Assembly (NCBI GenBank): GCA_019694555.1
Contig: JAIBBS010000090.1
Span: 1 to 33,221 of the forward strand
Length of the DNA: 33,221 bases
From: Nannocystaceae bacterium
GTDB taxonomy: Bacteria > Myxococcota_A > Polyangia > Nannocystales > Nannocystaceae
Reading direction: 5' to 3'
Shown here: in pieces, positions 8,513 to 18,796 of the stretch
Layout: each line of letters begins with the position of its first letter
Numbering within the stretch: the first letter of the stretch is position 1
Translations under genes and position numbers: made by a program
The notes under the pieces: model-generated
What the model saw: only the letters and a program-made list of their open reading frames with translations
The model's database searches: none
Told to the model about the DNA's origin: nothing

Positions 8513-9757
8513 TCACTCCGGCTCTTCGTCGGCCGCGTCGGCCTTCGCGTCCGCCGCCTCGGCAGCGCCGGCGGCCGACGCACCGCGACGGGCACCGAGC
8601 GCCTTGACGTCGCGCTTGCCCGCGGGCGCCTTCTTCTCGGGCTCGGGGCCGAGGGTCGGCGCGATGTTGTCGACCACGGTGTACTTCGCCATCAGCTCGT
8701 CCTTCAGCTCGCGGCGGCCCTGGTGCAGCTTGCGCTGCTCGAGGCGGCTGACGATCTGATCCTCGAGCGCCTCCTTGGGCAGCTCGCCCGCCGGCCACTT
8801 CCCGGTGAGCTTGATGATGTGGTAGCCGAACTTGGTCTTCACCGGCTTGCTGATCTCGCCGACGTTCATCTTGAACGCGACCTCGCTGAACTCCTCGGCC
8901 ATGCGATCGGCGGTGAAGATGCTGATGTCGCCGCCCTTGGCGGCCGACGGACCGGTCGACTTCTCCTTGGCGATGGCGGCGAAGTCGGCGTCGGGCGCGG
9001 TGACGGCCTTGTAGATCTCCTCGGCCTTGGCCTTGGCCTCCTCGTCCCACTTCTTCTGCTCCTCGGGCGTGCCCTCGGGCGTGGGCTTGTCGGTCGAGCC
9101 GGGCTCCACGTGGGGATCCATCGCGACCTTCGCGGGACCGATCGGAATGAGGATGTGCGACGCGCGAACGCGGGGCTGGTCCGACTTCCAGTTGCCCTTG
9201 ATCTTCTGATAGTCCTCCTCGATCTCCTCGGGCGTCACCTTGAGCTTGCCCGACTTGTCGAGGATGGCCTTCTCGAGGAGCTCCGCGATGTACATCTCGC
9301 GCAGGCTCGCCTCGGTCTCGCCGCGCCGCTCGAGGTGCTTGTCCCAGTCGCGAATGCCCCGCTTCTGCTGCTCCTCGCGGTCCTTGAGCGCGGCTTCGTC
9401 GTACTTCACGCCGAGCTTCTCCGCCTCTTGGCGCAGCACCTCGTGATAGATGAGCCGCTCGGCGATCGACTTGCGGTAGCGACGATCGGCGGACGCCGGG
9501 ATCTCGCGACCGCGGTCCGCGTACTTCTTCACCTTGAGGTCGTAGATCTCGCGGAACTTCGCGTTGGGGATCTCGACGCCGTTGACGGTCGCGATGGGCC
9601 CGTCGGGCACGGCCCCGAGCGCGGCGGCGCTGTCGCCCCCGCCGCTCTCCTTGGGCTGGATCTTCTCGAGGTCCTGCGCCTTCTCCGGCTTGGGCGGGTT
9701 GCCGCACGCCGACGGGAACAGGAAGCTGCTGACCAGTAGCGGATAGATTCGACGCAT
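8513..9757 (-). CDS. SurA/PrsA-like peptidyl-prolyl cis-trans isomerase lipoprotein (PpiC type)
   Basis: A 414-residue exported foldase. The N-terminal signal peptide ends at FPSAC (Cys18); Pro at the -3 position is unusual for a lipobox, so lipidation is likely but not certain. Residues about 50-210 form a SurA-N-like helical chaperone region (TVNGVEIPNAKFREIYDLK, then long charged helices). Residues about 215-340 hold the parvulin domain with ASHILI, DFAAIAKEKSTGPSAAKGGDIS, FSEVAFKMNVGEISKPVKTKFGYHIIKL. A Lys/Glu/Pro-rich insertion (about 235-275) splits the domain. The C-terminal 40 residues are Ala/Asp/Glu-rich low complexity. It would assist folding of envelope proteins. The start ATG 9757 has GGAG four bases upstream and begins the signal peptide. 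Transcribed divergently from miaB. Confidence 0.9.
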   Translation of the reverse strand: MRRIYPLLVSSFLFPSACGNPPKPEKAQDLEKIQPKESGGGDSAAALGAVPDGPIATVNGVEIPNAKFREIYDLKVKKYADRGREIPASADRRYRKSIAERLIYHEVLRQEAEKLGVKYDEAALKDREEQQKRGIRDWDKHLERRGETEASLREMYIAELLEKAILDKSGKLKVTPEEIEEDYQKIKGNWKSDQPRVRASHILIPIGPAKVAMDPHVEPGSTDKPTPEGTPEEQKKWDEEAKAKAEEIYKAVTAPDADFAAIAKEKSTGPSAAKGGDISIFTADRMAEEFSEVAFKMNVGEISKPVKTKFGYHIIKLTGKWPAGELPKEALEDQIVSRLEQRKLHQGRRELKDELMAKYTVVDNIAPTLGPEPEKKAPAGKRDVKALGARRGASAAGAAEAADAKADAADEEPE

Positions 9758-9853
9758 GACACTCCGAATGCGGCGGGCCTTCGCATCGCGAGAGCTGATC
9801 GCGACGTGGCCTCGCCTTGGCTCGCCCACCGCGCGAGGCGGCGGGGCGGCGGG

Positions 9854-9882
9854 ACTATAACGACCCGGCGGGCGCTGGGCAA
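9854..9882 (-). promoter_or_regulatory. Candidate promoter for the PpiC-type gene
   Basis: On the minus strand TTGCCC (9877-9882) and TATAGT (9854-9859) are 17 bases apart, matching consensus at four and five of six positions. Transcription would begin near 9847, giving a leader of about 90 bases. The same AT-rich core reads TATAAC on the plus strand (9856-9861), where it could serve miaB. Confidence 0.45.
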
Positions 9883-10038
9883 ACCGCACCCTTGGCGTGC
9901 GGTGGCCCTCGGCAGTGCGCGCTGGGTCACGTCGCCGGTCGGCGAACGCGCCGCTGCCGACGCCCTGCCCCGCGCCGGCGCACCGTGACGGCACCCCGGC
10001 CTGGGCGGCGCTGGACCGCGGCCGGCGTTGGCGTGAAG

Positions 10039-11474
<1,436 letters not shown>

Positions 11475-11478
<4 letters not shown>

Positions 11479-11945
11479 ACCGCTCCCGCCCCAAGTCGAA
11501 GCCCGCCGGCGCGCCGGACGAGGCGCCGTCGGTCGAGACGCCGACGCTGGTCGAGCCCTCCGCACGGGTCTCGCGCCACATCCAACCGCTGGGGCCGCGC
11601 GTGCTCGTGCGCATCGTCAAGCACCCCGACCGCTCGGAGGCGGGCCTGTTCCTGCCGCAGGGCGTCAAGGACAACCACGCCGCGGCGTTGCTCGGCGAGG
11701 TCGTCGAGGTCGCGCGCACGATGCCGAACACCGAGGCGCCCGACGACGAGGACCTCGACGCCGAGGCCCGCGCCGAGCTGCGCGCCGACCTGGGCAAGAA
11801 CGTCAGCGGCGTGCCCATGGGCGCCAACGTGTTGTTCGAGAAGGATCGCGGCGTCTCGGTGCCGTGGGACGACTCCCTGCGCATCCTCGAGGTCCGCCAC
11901 GTGCTCGCCATCGTCGACATCATCTCGCAGGACGAAATCCAGTGA
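11475..11945 (+). CDS. GroES-like co-chaperonin, orphan
   Basis: A 156-residue protein with a GroES fold from about residue 34. HIQPLGPRVLVRIVKH is the first strand, AGLFLP (56-61) takes the place of the mobile-loop hydrophobic tripeptide that contacts GroEL, then GEVVEVA, ANVLFEKDRG and the final HVLAIVDI. It differs from ordinary GroES (about 95 residues) by a 33-residue basic then acidic N-terminal extension and by an acidic insertion of some 25 residues (85-110) in the middle of the barrel. No groEL is in the window. Its ATG overlaps the miaB stop and its stop overlaps the next ATG, so translation is coupled both ways. It may be a specialised co-chaperonin; family membership is clear, partner unknown. 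Confidence 0.85.
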
Positions 11946-14581
11946 TGCATCGCCGTCTCCCCCTCGCGATCGCAGCCACCCTCGGCGTCGCGATCGCGGC
12001 CCCCGTGCACGCGGCCCCGCCGGCGGCACAAGAGCGCGAGATCTCCGACGACGTCGACCGACCGATCCACGACCTGTCGGCCGAGGGCGACGCGAGCAGC
12101 ATGGTGCTCAACCCCGCGTTGCTCAGCGCGGCGCCGACCCTCGACATCGCACTGTTGGGCTACCAGGCGTTGTCGCAGTTCGCCCGCGGCAGCGGCTTCG
12201 GTGCCTTCATCGCCGCGAACCTGCGCTTCGGCCTCGCGATGGGCTTCGGCGCACAGTTCGTGCAGCCGCGCCTGGGCAAGGGAATCTTCGACTTCGCCGA
12301 GCAACGCAACCCGCCGGCGACGAAGTTCACCTGGGCGCTCTCGGGCGGTCTGGGCGACAAGGGCTCGTTCGGTCTGGCGGTGCACGGCCTGCGCAGCGAG
12401 GGTCAGTGGCTGCGTCGGCCCGATCTCGATCTGGGCACGATGATCCGCATCCGCAACTACGGCTCGGTCGGCGTGGTCGCGCGGTTGGGACCCGGCGACC
12501 TGCGCGACGCGGACTTCCGTTCGCAGGCGTCGCTGTCGGGCGAGCTCGCGTTGCGCCCGCTGGGCACGCGCACGCTCGAGCTCGCCGGTGGACTCAAGGC
12601 CGTGCTCGCGCGCGCCGAGCCCGGCAGCGAGCTCGATCGCGTCGGCGGCACCAGCGGTCTGTTCCCCCGCGGGCGCATCGCGGTGCGTCACCACGGCATC
12701 GCGCTGCTCGGCGAGGTCGAACAGGTCGGCGTGACCACGCTCGATCCCGACTCGCTGCAGCCGCTGCGTCAGGACAAGGCCGTGCGCGGCTCGGTCGCGC
12801 TCGAGCTGGGTTGGGACTTCGTGCGCGCGCGCGCGGGCCTGCACGCGGGCCTGTCGGACGGCGTCGACGGGCTCGGCTTCGAGGCGCACTTCGGCACGCG
12901 CCGCAACGATCGCGTGTACTGGCCGCGCCGGGTCGAGGCCGAGCGCATCGATCTCGCGGCGCTGCGCGACGAGGCCGACCTCGTGGCGATGCTCGAGCGA
13001 CTCGAGCGGGCCCGCCGCGCCGGCGATCGCAGCGTGCTGGTCGTGTACCCCCCGAGCAAGGGCGGCTGGGCCACGATGCACGAGCTGCGCGAGGCGCTGA
13101 TCCGCGTGCGCGATGCCGGCGGCCACGTGTTCGCCTACGTCGAGGCCGCGTCGCTGCCGGCCTACTACGTCGCCAGCGCGGCGGAGAAGATCTACATCCA
13201 CCCCGCCGGCTCGCTCGACACGTGGTCGCTCGCGTCGACGCAGCTGTACTTCCGCGACGTGTTGGCCAAGCTCGGCGTGCGCGCCGAGGTCGCACACATC
13301 GCCGAGTACAAGAGCGCAGGCGAGGCCTTCACCGAGCAGGCCCCGACCGCGCCCGACCGCGAACAAAAGGAAGCGTTGCTGTCGGCGACGTGGCAGCAGG
13401 TGCTCGGGGACGTCGCGCGCGCGCGCGCGCTGCCGCGATCGACGGTGCGCCAGCTGCTCGAAGGCGCCCCGCATGCGCCCACGGACGCGGTCGAGGCCAA
13501 GCTGGTCGACGAGGTCGTGTTCCGCGACCAGCTGCTGCCGCGGATCTCCGACGTGCTCGGCACCGAGGTCGAGCTGCGGCGCTTCGACGACACCGCGCAC
13601 GACACCCCGAACTGGGCCGGCCAGCCCTACGTCGGCGTCGTGCTGGTCGAGGGCACCATCATCGACGGCGAGAGCCGCACGATCCCGCTGGTCGGCGTGC
13701 AGTTCGTCGGCGGCGACACCATCGCGCGCACGCTGCGGGAGCTGCGGGAGGACCCTGCGTGCGAGGGCATCGTGCTGCGCGTCAACAGCGGCGGCGGTTC
13801 GGCGCTGGCGTCGGACGTGATGTGGCGCGAGGTCAAGCTCACCGCCGAGGCCCACGCGCGCGCGCCCAAGTTCGAGCCACCCATCGTGGTCTCGATGGGC
13901 GACGTCGCCGGCAGCGGCGGCTACTACGTCGCGATGGGGACCGACACGGTGTTCGCCGACCCGCTGACGATCACGGGCTCGATCGGGGTCATCTCGATCC
14001 ACCCCGACGTCTCGGGGCTCATGGCCAAGCTCGGTGTCGACGCGGTCACGCTGTCGCCGGGCAAGAACCTCGACCCCAGCGCGCCGTGGCGGCCGTGGTC
14101 GGACGACCAGCGCGCCCGCATCGAGCGCAGCATCGCGAGCACCTACGATCTGTTCCGCACCCGCGTCGCCGACGCGCGCGGCCTCACGCCCGAGCGCGTG
14201 CACGAGCTGGGTCGCGGCCACGTGTACGACGGTCGCAAGGCGCAGAGCATCGAGCTGGTCGACACGCTCGGCGGCCTGCACGAGGCCATCGCGGCGGTGC
14301 GGGCGAAGGCCGGCGTGCCGCGGCGCACGCAGCTGGCGATCCGCGTGCTGCCCGAGCGCCGCACGTTGGTCGAGCTGTTGCTCGGCGCGCTCGGGCGTGG
14401 GCGCGAGCCCGACGAGCGCGGCGCCCAGCTCCGCAATCGTCGCGGTCGGCGGACGCAGGCGCGACCGCAAGCGCCCTCGCTGCTGCCGCCCGGCCTCGAG
14501 CTGCCGCTGGTGCGCGCCGCGTTGCCGCTGTTGTGGCTCGAGCCGGGCCAGGCGCAGACCCTGATGCCGTGGACGCCATGA
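11945..14581 (+). CDS. S49 (SppA-type) peptidase with N-terminal beta-barrel-like region, paralogue 1
   Basis: An 878-residue exported protein. A signal peptide is cleaved near APVHA, residue 23. Residues about 40-345 look like an outer-membrane barrel of the PorV/FadL type (GDASSMVLNPALL near the start, then alternating strands). Two S49 domains follow, about 360-540 and 560-770, as in bacterial SppA. The catalytic dyad is kept: Lys456 in AEYKSAGEAF (E. coli Lys209 context YKSAVEPF) and Ser657 in AGSGGYY (E. coli Ser409), 201 residues apart against 200 in E. coli. A tail of about 100 residues ends in ALPLLWLEPGQA. Ordinary SppA is an inner-membrane enzyme without the barrel-like part. The start ATG 11945 overlaps the GroES stop (TGATG); its stop overlaps the next gene (ATGA). 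A paralogue lies at 18891-21563. Substrates unknown. Confidence 0.88.
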   Translation: MHRRLPLAIAATLGVAIAAPVHAAPPAAQEREISDDVDRPIHDLSAEGDASSMVLNPALLSAAPTLDIALLGYQALSQFARGSGFGAFIAANLRFGLAMGFGAQFVQPRLGKGIFDFAEQRNPPATKFTWALSGGLGDKGSFGLAVHGLRSEGQWLRRPDLDLGTMIRIRNYGSVGVVARLGPGDLRDADFRSQASLSGELALRPLGTRTLELAGGLKAVLARAEPGSELDRVGGTSGLFPRGRIAVRHHGIALLGEVEQVGVTTLDPDSLQPLRQDKAVRGSVALELGWDFVRARAGLHAGLSDGVDGLGFEAHFGTRRNDRVYWPRRVEAERIDLAALRDEADLVAMLERLERARRAGDRSVLVVYPPSKGGWATMHELREALIRVRDAGGHVFAYVEAASLPAYYVASAAEKIYIHPAGSLDTWSLASTQLYFRDVLAKLGVRAEVAHIAEYKSAGEAFTEQAPTAPDREQKEALLSATWQQVLGDVARARALPRSTVRQLLEGAPHAPTDAVEAKLVDEVVFRDQLLPRISDVLGTEVELRRFDDTAHDTPNWAGQPYVGVVLVEGTIIDGESRTIPLVGVQFVGGDTIARTLRELREDPACEGIVLRVNSGGGSALASDVMWREVKLTAEAHARAPKFEPPIVVSMGDVAGSGGYYVAMGTDTVFADPLTITGSIGVISIHPDVSGLMAKLGVDAVTLSPGKNLDPSAPWRPWSDDQRARIERSIASTYDLFRTRVADARGLTPERVHELGRGHVYDGRKAQSIELVDTLGGLHEAIAAVRAKAGVPRRTQLAIRVLPERRTLVELLLGALGRGREPDERGAQLRNRRGRRTQARPQAPSLLPPGLELPLVRAALPLLWLEPGQAQTLMPWTP

Positions 14582-15435
14582 CGCTGCGACCGCTCGCGTG
14601 GGCGCTGCTGCTGGCAGCGACGGCCTGCAAGTCCGAGCCGGACTGGGTGCCCGACACGCTGTCGCCGGCGGCAGGACTCGATCCGGATGCACCGCCGAGC
14701 GCGATGATGCCGGCGTGGACGCCCGCCGCGGACACGACGTGGCAGTGGCAGCTGCAGGGCACCATCGACACCTCCTACGACGCGGCGCTGTACGACGTCG
14801 ACCTGTTCGAGACCCCCGACGACGTGATCGCATCGCTGCACGCCGCCGGGCGCCGCGTGGTCTGCTACTTCTCCGCAGGCTCGGGCGAGGACTACCGCGA
14901 CGACTACGATCGCTTCCTCGACAGCGATCTCGCCAAGCCGCTCGACGGCTGGCCCGGCGAGCGCTGGCTCGACGTGCGCTCGGCCAACGTCGTGCAGATC
15001 ATGGCCGACCGCATCGCCTACGCCGCACAGCGCGGCTGCGATGGCGTGGAGCCCGACAACGTCGCCGCGTTCGAAGAGGACACCGGCTTCGCCATCACCG
15101 CCCGCGACCAGCTCGCGTTCAACCGTCACCTCGCCAACCTCGCGCACGAGGCCGGGCTCGCGGTCGCGCTCAAGAACGACGGCGGGCAGGCGCTCGAGCT
15201 GGTCGACTACTTCGACCTCGAGCTCAACGAGCAGTGCCACGAGTACGACGAGTGCGACGCGCTGGCGCCCTTCGTCGACGCGGGCAAGGCCGTGCTCAAC
15301 GCCGAGTACGCCGGCAGCGAGGCCAAGGCCGAGGCGCTGGCGCAGTCGCTGTGTCCGGCCGCGGCCGCGGCCCACACCCGCACGCTGGTGTTGCCGCTCG
15401 AGCTCGACGACGCCTTCCGCGTCGCGTGTCCGTGA
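14578..15435 (+). CDS. GH114-type (endo-alpha-1,4-polygalactosaminidase-like) lipoprotein
   Basis: A 285-residue lipoprotein. The signal peptide ends in AATAC (Cys17). The catalytic region (about 50-285) has the GH114 signature sequence order: TTWQWQLQGTIDTSY, YDVDLFETP, RRVVCYFSAGSGEDYR, ERWLDVRS, CDGVEPDN (154-161) with the likely acidic catalytic residues Asp155/Glu158, LAVALKNDGG, and LELNEQCHEYDEC with Glu218. Members hydrolyse galactosaminogalactan-like polymers; here the true substrate is unknown, and such proteins are common in predatory soil bacteria. Last gene of the miaB-GroES-S49 group, its ATG overlapping the S49 stop by four bases. It ends 12 bases before a convergent methyltransferase gene. 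Family call is confident, function inferred. Confidence 0.85.
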   Translation: MTLRPLAWALLLAATACKSEPDWVPDTLSPAAGLDPDAPPSAMMPAWTPAADTTWQWQLQGTIDTSYDAALYDVDLFETPDDVIASLHAAGRRVVCYFSAGSGEDYRDDYDRFLDSDLAKPLDGWPGERWLDVRSANVVQIMADRIAYAAQRGCDGVEPDNVAAFEEDTGFAITARDQLAFNRHLANLAHEAGLAVALKNDGGQALELVDYFDLELNEQCHEYDECDALAPFVDAGKAVLNAEYAGSEAKAEALAQSLCPAAAAAHTRTLVLPLELDDAFRVACP

Positions 15436-15447
15436 CCGCGGCCCGCG

Positions 15448-16296
15448 TCACACCCACGCGTGGACGACGTGCGCAGGGGAGTGCAGCCGCGCCAGCGCGG
15501 GCACGCGCGCGACCCAGTCCTGCGGCTGCAGCCGGCGTGCGTCGGTGAACCCCGCGTCGAGCAGCGCGGTGCGCAGCGCCGGTAGGTCGGCGAAGGGATC
15601 GAGCGCGTGGCGTCGGCGCGTGAGCATGCGGATGGCCTGCCGCAGCACCCGCGTCGCGCCGCCGACCTGCGCCTGCGCATCGGCGGTGTGCAGATCGACG
15701 ACGAAGTGGCCGCCGCCGCGACGGCGCAGCGCCGCCGCCACCGCCGCGAACAGGCGCACGCGCGCCGTACGATCGAAGTAGCTCGCGAGGCCCTCGGCCA
15801 CCACCACCGGCGTGCGCGCGTCCGCGAGCTGCTCCGCCAGGGTGTCCTCGAACTGCGGCGCGAGCACGTCGGCCGCGACCAGCGTCAGCGCCGCGGCGGC
15901 ACGCGCCCGCAGCGGCGCGGGCAGCCGCAGCAGCGCGGCGCGCTTGACCGCGATCATCGCCGGCAGATCGATGTCCACCGCCGCGACGTCGCGATCCAGC
16001 GCCCACTGCAACGTGCGCGGGGTCAGGCCCGCACCGAGCTCGACCAGGCGATCGGGGCCGAGCGACTCGACCAGCGCGTCGATCAGCAGGTGCCGGTACG
16101 CGAGGTAGCCGCGCATCGTCGGCACGCCCGGCACCACGCGCGTGGTCCACTCGCCCAGCGCGAAGAAGCCCCAGTACAGCACCGCGCCCTGCCGCGTCGC
16201 GAGGTGCCGCGCGTAGGGCAGCCCCAGGCGATGCCACACGTACGCGGTGTAGTGCGCGGTCGGGCCGATGCGCTCGGCGTCGTGCGCGGCGGACAT
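15448..16296 (-). CDS. SAM-dependent methyltransferase, leucine carboxyl methyltransferase-like
   Basis: A 282-residue class I methyltransferase. Motif I is VELGAGLT (85-92), the acidic motif II is AVDIDLPAM (106-114), and VVVAEGLASYFDR is the post-II loop seen in the LCMT/PPM1-type O-methyltransferase family. HFVVDLHTADAQAQ is a later strand-loop. The N-terminal 70 residues have the helical MRGYLAYRHLLIDAL segment that precedes the fold in this family. Natural substrate unknown; bacterial members often act on small carboxylic acids or in secondary metabolism. The start ATG 16296 is one base after the stop of the TerB-like gene upstream, so the two are cotranscribed and probably translationally coupled. 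Confidence 0.82.
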   Translation of the reverse strand: MSAAHDAERIGPTAHYTAYVWHRLGLPYARHLATRQGAVLYWGFFALGEWTTRVVPGVPTMRGYLAYRHLLIDALVESLGPDRLVELGAGLTPRTLQWALDRDVAAVDIDLPAMIAVKRAALLRLPAPLRARAAAALTLVAADVLAPQFEDTLAEQLADARTPVVVAEGLASYFDRTARVRLFAAVAAALRRRGGGHFVVDLHTADAQAQVGGATRVLRQAIRMLTRRRHALDPFADLPALRTALLDAGFTDARRLQPQDWVARVPALARLHSPAHVVHAWV

Positions 16297-16297
16297 C

Positions 16298-17014
16298 TCA
16301 GCGATCGAGCATGCGCTCGGCGTCGGCGCGGGCGATCGCCACGCGCTCGGCCAGGTCGAGGAACAGGTTGCGCTCGCGATCGCCGGTGAACGACGCGCGC
16401 ACCAGCGGCACCAGCGAGACCAACGCGATCGCGCGCTCCTCGGGCGGCAGCGCGGTCAGCCGACCGACCACGTCCGCGAGCGCCGGCGGTGCGTCGATCA
16501 AGCCCGCGAGCGCGCCGCGCTGCGCCGCGGTCACGGGCATGCGCGCGAGCAGGTCGTCGAACTCCGCGCGTTCGCCACTTTCGGCGATGCCGTCGGCGTT
16601 GGCGAGCATCGCCGCGAACGCGACCACCGCGTCGGCACGGCGCGCGGCCGACTCGCTCCAGCGCTCGCGCAGGGCCACGACCTCGGCCGGGTCGGCGCCG
16701 AGCCGCTTGGCGATGTCGTCGTGCACGTGGCGCTCCTCGTCGCTGCCGCGCCCGTCGGCGAGCGCCATCCGCCACGCCCGCTCGAGGATGGTCTCGGTGA
16801 ACAGCGGCGGCGGCAGCGGCAGCTCGCGCAGCCGCGCCTCGAGTCCCTCGCGATGGGCGAGCAGCTCGAGCCACGCCTCGGCCTCGTCGGCGGCGAGCCG
16901 CTCGTCGAGCATCCACAGCACCTGCTCCCACTCACCGACGTCGAGGATCCCGTCGGCGTGGGCCACCAGCCCGCAGGCGACCAGCGTCCACTCTTGCTCG
17001 GGTGAAAGCGGCAT
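16298..17014 (-). CDS. TerB-like protein with three ADG motifs
   Basis: A 238-residue soluble, all-helical protein. Three places carry the acidic ADG motif of TerB/DjlA-N folds: AHADGILDVGEWE (about 18-30), ALADGRGSDEERH (85-96) and ANADGIAESGERAEF (139-152). In TerB this motif binds a divalent metal. The remainder (about 165-238) is Leu/Ala/Arg-rich helix. No membrane segment or enzyme motif is visible. Function unknown; tellurite resistance should not be assumed from the family name. The start ATG 17014 is chosen because TerB-type sequence begins immediately and a TAGCAT hexamer stands eight bases before it; an in-frame GTG at 17032 is possible. It is followed after one base by the methyltransferase gene. 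Confidence 0.75.
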   Translation of the reverse strand: MPLSPEQEWTLVACGLVAHADGILDVGEWEQVLWMLDERLAADEAEAWLELLAHREGLEARLRELPLPPPLFTETILERAWRMALADGRGSDEERHVHDDIAKRLGADPAEVVALRERWSESAARRADAVVAFAAMLANADGIAESGERAEFDDLLARMPVTAAQRGALAGLIDAPPALADVVGRLTALPPEERAIALVSLVPLVRASFTGDRERNLFLDLAERVAIARADAERMLDR

Positions 17015-17022
17015 CGGCCGCG

Positions 17023-17028
17023 ATGCTA
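17023..17028 (-). promoter_or_regulatory. Candidate -10 element, TAGCAT, leaderless position
   Basis: On the minus strand TAGCAT ends eight bases before the ATG at 17014, and no Shine-Dalgarno is visible. It matches the -10 consensus at four positions, including the conserved A2 and T6. Confidence 0.3.
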
Positions 17029-17072
17029 CCACGGCCGATCGCCCACGCCGGGCCGAGCCCCGCGAACGTGCT

Positions 17073-17963
17073 TCAGGTCCCCGTCACCGGCAGCGGACGC
17101 TTGCGCATGGTGAAGGTGTGTTCGCTGCCGGGGAATTGCCGCCGCTTGACCTCGTCACAGAAGCCGCGCGCCGCCGCGACGACGCGGTCGAAGCCCTCGT
17201 CGTAGCGCTTGACGAACTTGGGCCGCAGCTCCGCGGTCATGCCGAGCAGGTCGTAACAGACCAGCACCTGTCCGTCGCAGTGCACGCCCGCGCCGATGCC
17301 GATCGTGGGGATCGCGATGGTCTCGGTGATGCGCGCGGCCAGCTCGCCGGGGATGCCCTCGAGCACGAGCGCGTAGGCGCCCGCCTCTGCCACCGCGACG
17401 GCGTCCGCGAGGATTCGCTCGGCGTCGTCGTGCTCGCGGCCCTGCACGCGGAAGCCGCCCAGCGCGTGCACCGACTGCGGCGTCAGACCGACGTGCCCCA
17501 TCACCGGGATGCCCGCGGCGACGATGCGCGCGACCGTCGGCGCGATCGCAGCGCCGCCTTCGAGCTTGACCGCGTGGGCCCGCCCCTGCGCGAGGATCCG
17601 TCCGGCGTTGCGCACCGCGTCCTCGGGCGTGACCTGGTAGCTCAGAAACGGCATGTCGCCGACGATGTGGGCCATCCGCGCGCCGCGGGCGACCGCGCGA
17701 CAGTGATAGACGATGTCGTCGACCGTCACGCCGAGCGTGTCGGCGTTGCCCTGCACGACCATGCCCAGCGAGTCGCCGACCAGCAGCAGCTCGACGCCGG
17801 CGTCGTCGAGCATGCGCGCGAAGGTGGCGTCGTAGGCCGTCACCATGGTCAGCGGATCGACGCCCTTGCGGGCGCGGATCTCGGGGACCGTCATGGGCTT
17901 GCGCACGTCGAGCTGCGGCGCTGCGCTCGGCCGGGCGTACTTCACCTCGGGTGTGTCGCTCAC
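17073..17963 (-). CDS. panB: 3-methyl-2-oxobutanoate hydroxymethyltransferase (ketopantoate hydroxymethyltransferase)
   Basis: A 296-residue TIM-barrel enzyme, first step of pantothenate and coenzyme A synthesis. It transfers a hydroxymethyl group from methylene-tetrahydrofolate to 3-methyl-2-oxobutanoate. Metal-binding residues are kept: Asp64 in GDSLGMVVQG, Asp103 in VGDMPF, Glu135 in KLEGG; the catalytic Glu202 is in VLEGIP. PVMGHVGLTPQSVHALGGF and PTIGIGAG are diagnostic. The N-terminus is about 20 residues longer than in E. coli. The start GTG 17963 has GGGAGG eight bases upstream. It stands alone, 58 bases upstream of the TerB-like gene's end region on the other side of an intergenic gap, and is divergent from sodB. 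panC and panD are not in the window. Confidence 0.96.
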   Translation of the reverse strand: MSDTPEVKYARPSAAPQLDVRKPMTVPEIRARKGVDPLTMVTAYDATFARMLDDAGVELLLVGDSLGMVVQGNADTLGVTVDDIVYHCRAVARGARMAHIVGDMPFLSYQVTPEDAVRNAGRILAQGRAHAVKLEGGAAIAPTVARIVAAGIPVMGHVGLTPQSVHALGGFRVQGREHDDAERILADAVAVAEAGAYALVLEGIPGELAARITETIAIPTIGIGAGVHCDGQVLVCYDLLGMTAELRPKFVKRYDEGFDRVVAAARGFCDEVKRRQFPGSEHTFTMRKRPLPVTGT

Positions 17964-18150
17964 GATGTCTGCCTCCCGCCTCCGGTCGCGGCCGGGCGCC
18001 ATGCCCGGTCCCCGCCTGGGGGTGCGCTCGCAGCATAGCACCGGCGGGCGCGTCGCCGTGCCGACGCGGGCGCGATCACTGCACGTCGGGGCTGCGCGCG
18101 TGCGGCTTGCATGGCGCCCTGCGGCGTGGTGTTCGGGCGGCCGCCGCGGT

Positions 18151-18179
18151 TTGACGGCCCGGCGGACGCGTGCCACCCT
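18151..18179 (+). promoter_or_regulatory. Candidate promoter for sodB
   Basis: TTGACG (18151-18156) and CACCCT (18174-18179) are 17 bases apart. The -35 matches five of six, the -10 only the conserved A2 and T6. Transcription near 18186 would give a 32-base leader holding the GAGG ribosome-binding site. Confidence 0.35.
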
Positions 18180-18217
18180 CCGCCCGCTCCGGCTCCGTCC
18201 GGGCAATCGAGGTCACC

Positions 18218-18796
18218 GTGAGCTTCACGCTTCCCCCGCTGCCATTCGCCAAGGACGCGCTCGTGCCCCACATGAGCGCCGAGACCTTCGACTACCACTA
18301 TGGCAAGCACCACCAGGCCTACTTGAACAAGCTCAACGAGCTCACCGCGGGCAAGCCCGAGGAGCACAAGACGCTCGAAGAGCTGGTGCGCACGACCGAG
18401 GGCGCGCTGTTCAACCAGGCCGCGCAGGTGTGGAACCACACCTTCTTCTGGAACAGCATGAAGCCCCAGGGCGGCGGAGCGCCCAAGGGTGACATCGCGG
18501 CCGCGATCGATCGCGACTTCGGCGGCTACGACAAGTTCCGCGCCGAGTTCGCGGCCGCGGCCACCGGCCGCTTCGGCTCCGGCTGGGCGTGGTTGATCAA
18601 GGACGGCGACAAGCTCGTCGTCACCAGCACCGCCAACGCCGACACGCCGCTGCGCGAGGGCAAGCGCTGCATCCTCACGCTCGACGTGTGGGAGCACGCC
18701 TACTACATCGACTACCGCAACGCGCGGCCGAACTTCATCAACGCGTTCCTCGACCACCTGGTCAACTGGGACTTCGCGAACGAGAACCTGAAGTAG
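18218..18796 (+). CDS. sodB: Superoxide dismutase, Fe type
   Basis: A 192-residue cytoplasmic superoxide dismutase (no signal peptide). Metal ligands are His27 (FDYHYGKHH), His74 (AAQVWNHTFFW), Asp156 and His160 (LDVWEHAYYIDYRN). Gln70, donating from the N-terminal half next to the WNH motif, and the MKPQGGG segment mark the iron-type branch rather than the manganese type. The N-terminus FTLPPLPFAKDALVPHMS is that of FeSOD. The start GTG 18218 has GAGG five bases upstream and fits the conserved N-terminus exactly. It is monocistronic and convergent with the second S49 peptidase gene. Confidence 0.96.
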   Translation: MSFTLPPLPFAKDALVPHMSAETFDYHYGKHHQAYLNKLNELTAGKPEEHKTLEELVRTTEGALFNQAAQVWNHTFFWNSMKPQGGGAPKGDIAAAIDRDFGGYDKFRAEFAAAATGRFGSGWAWLIKDGDKLVVTSTANADTPLREGKRCILTLDVWEHAYYIDYRNARPNFINAFLDHLVNWDFANENLK

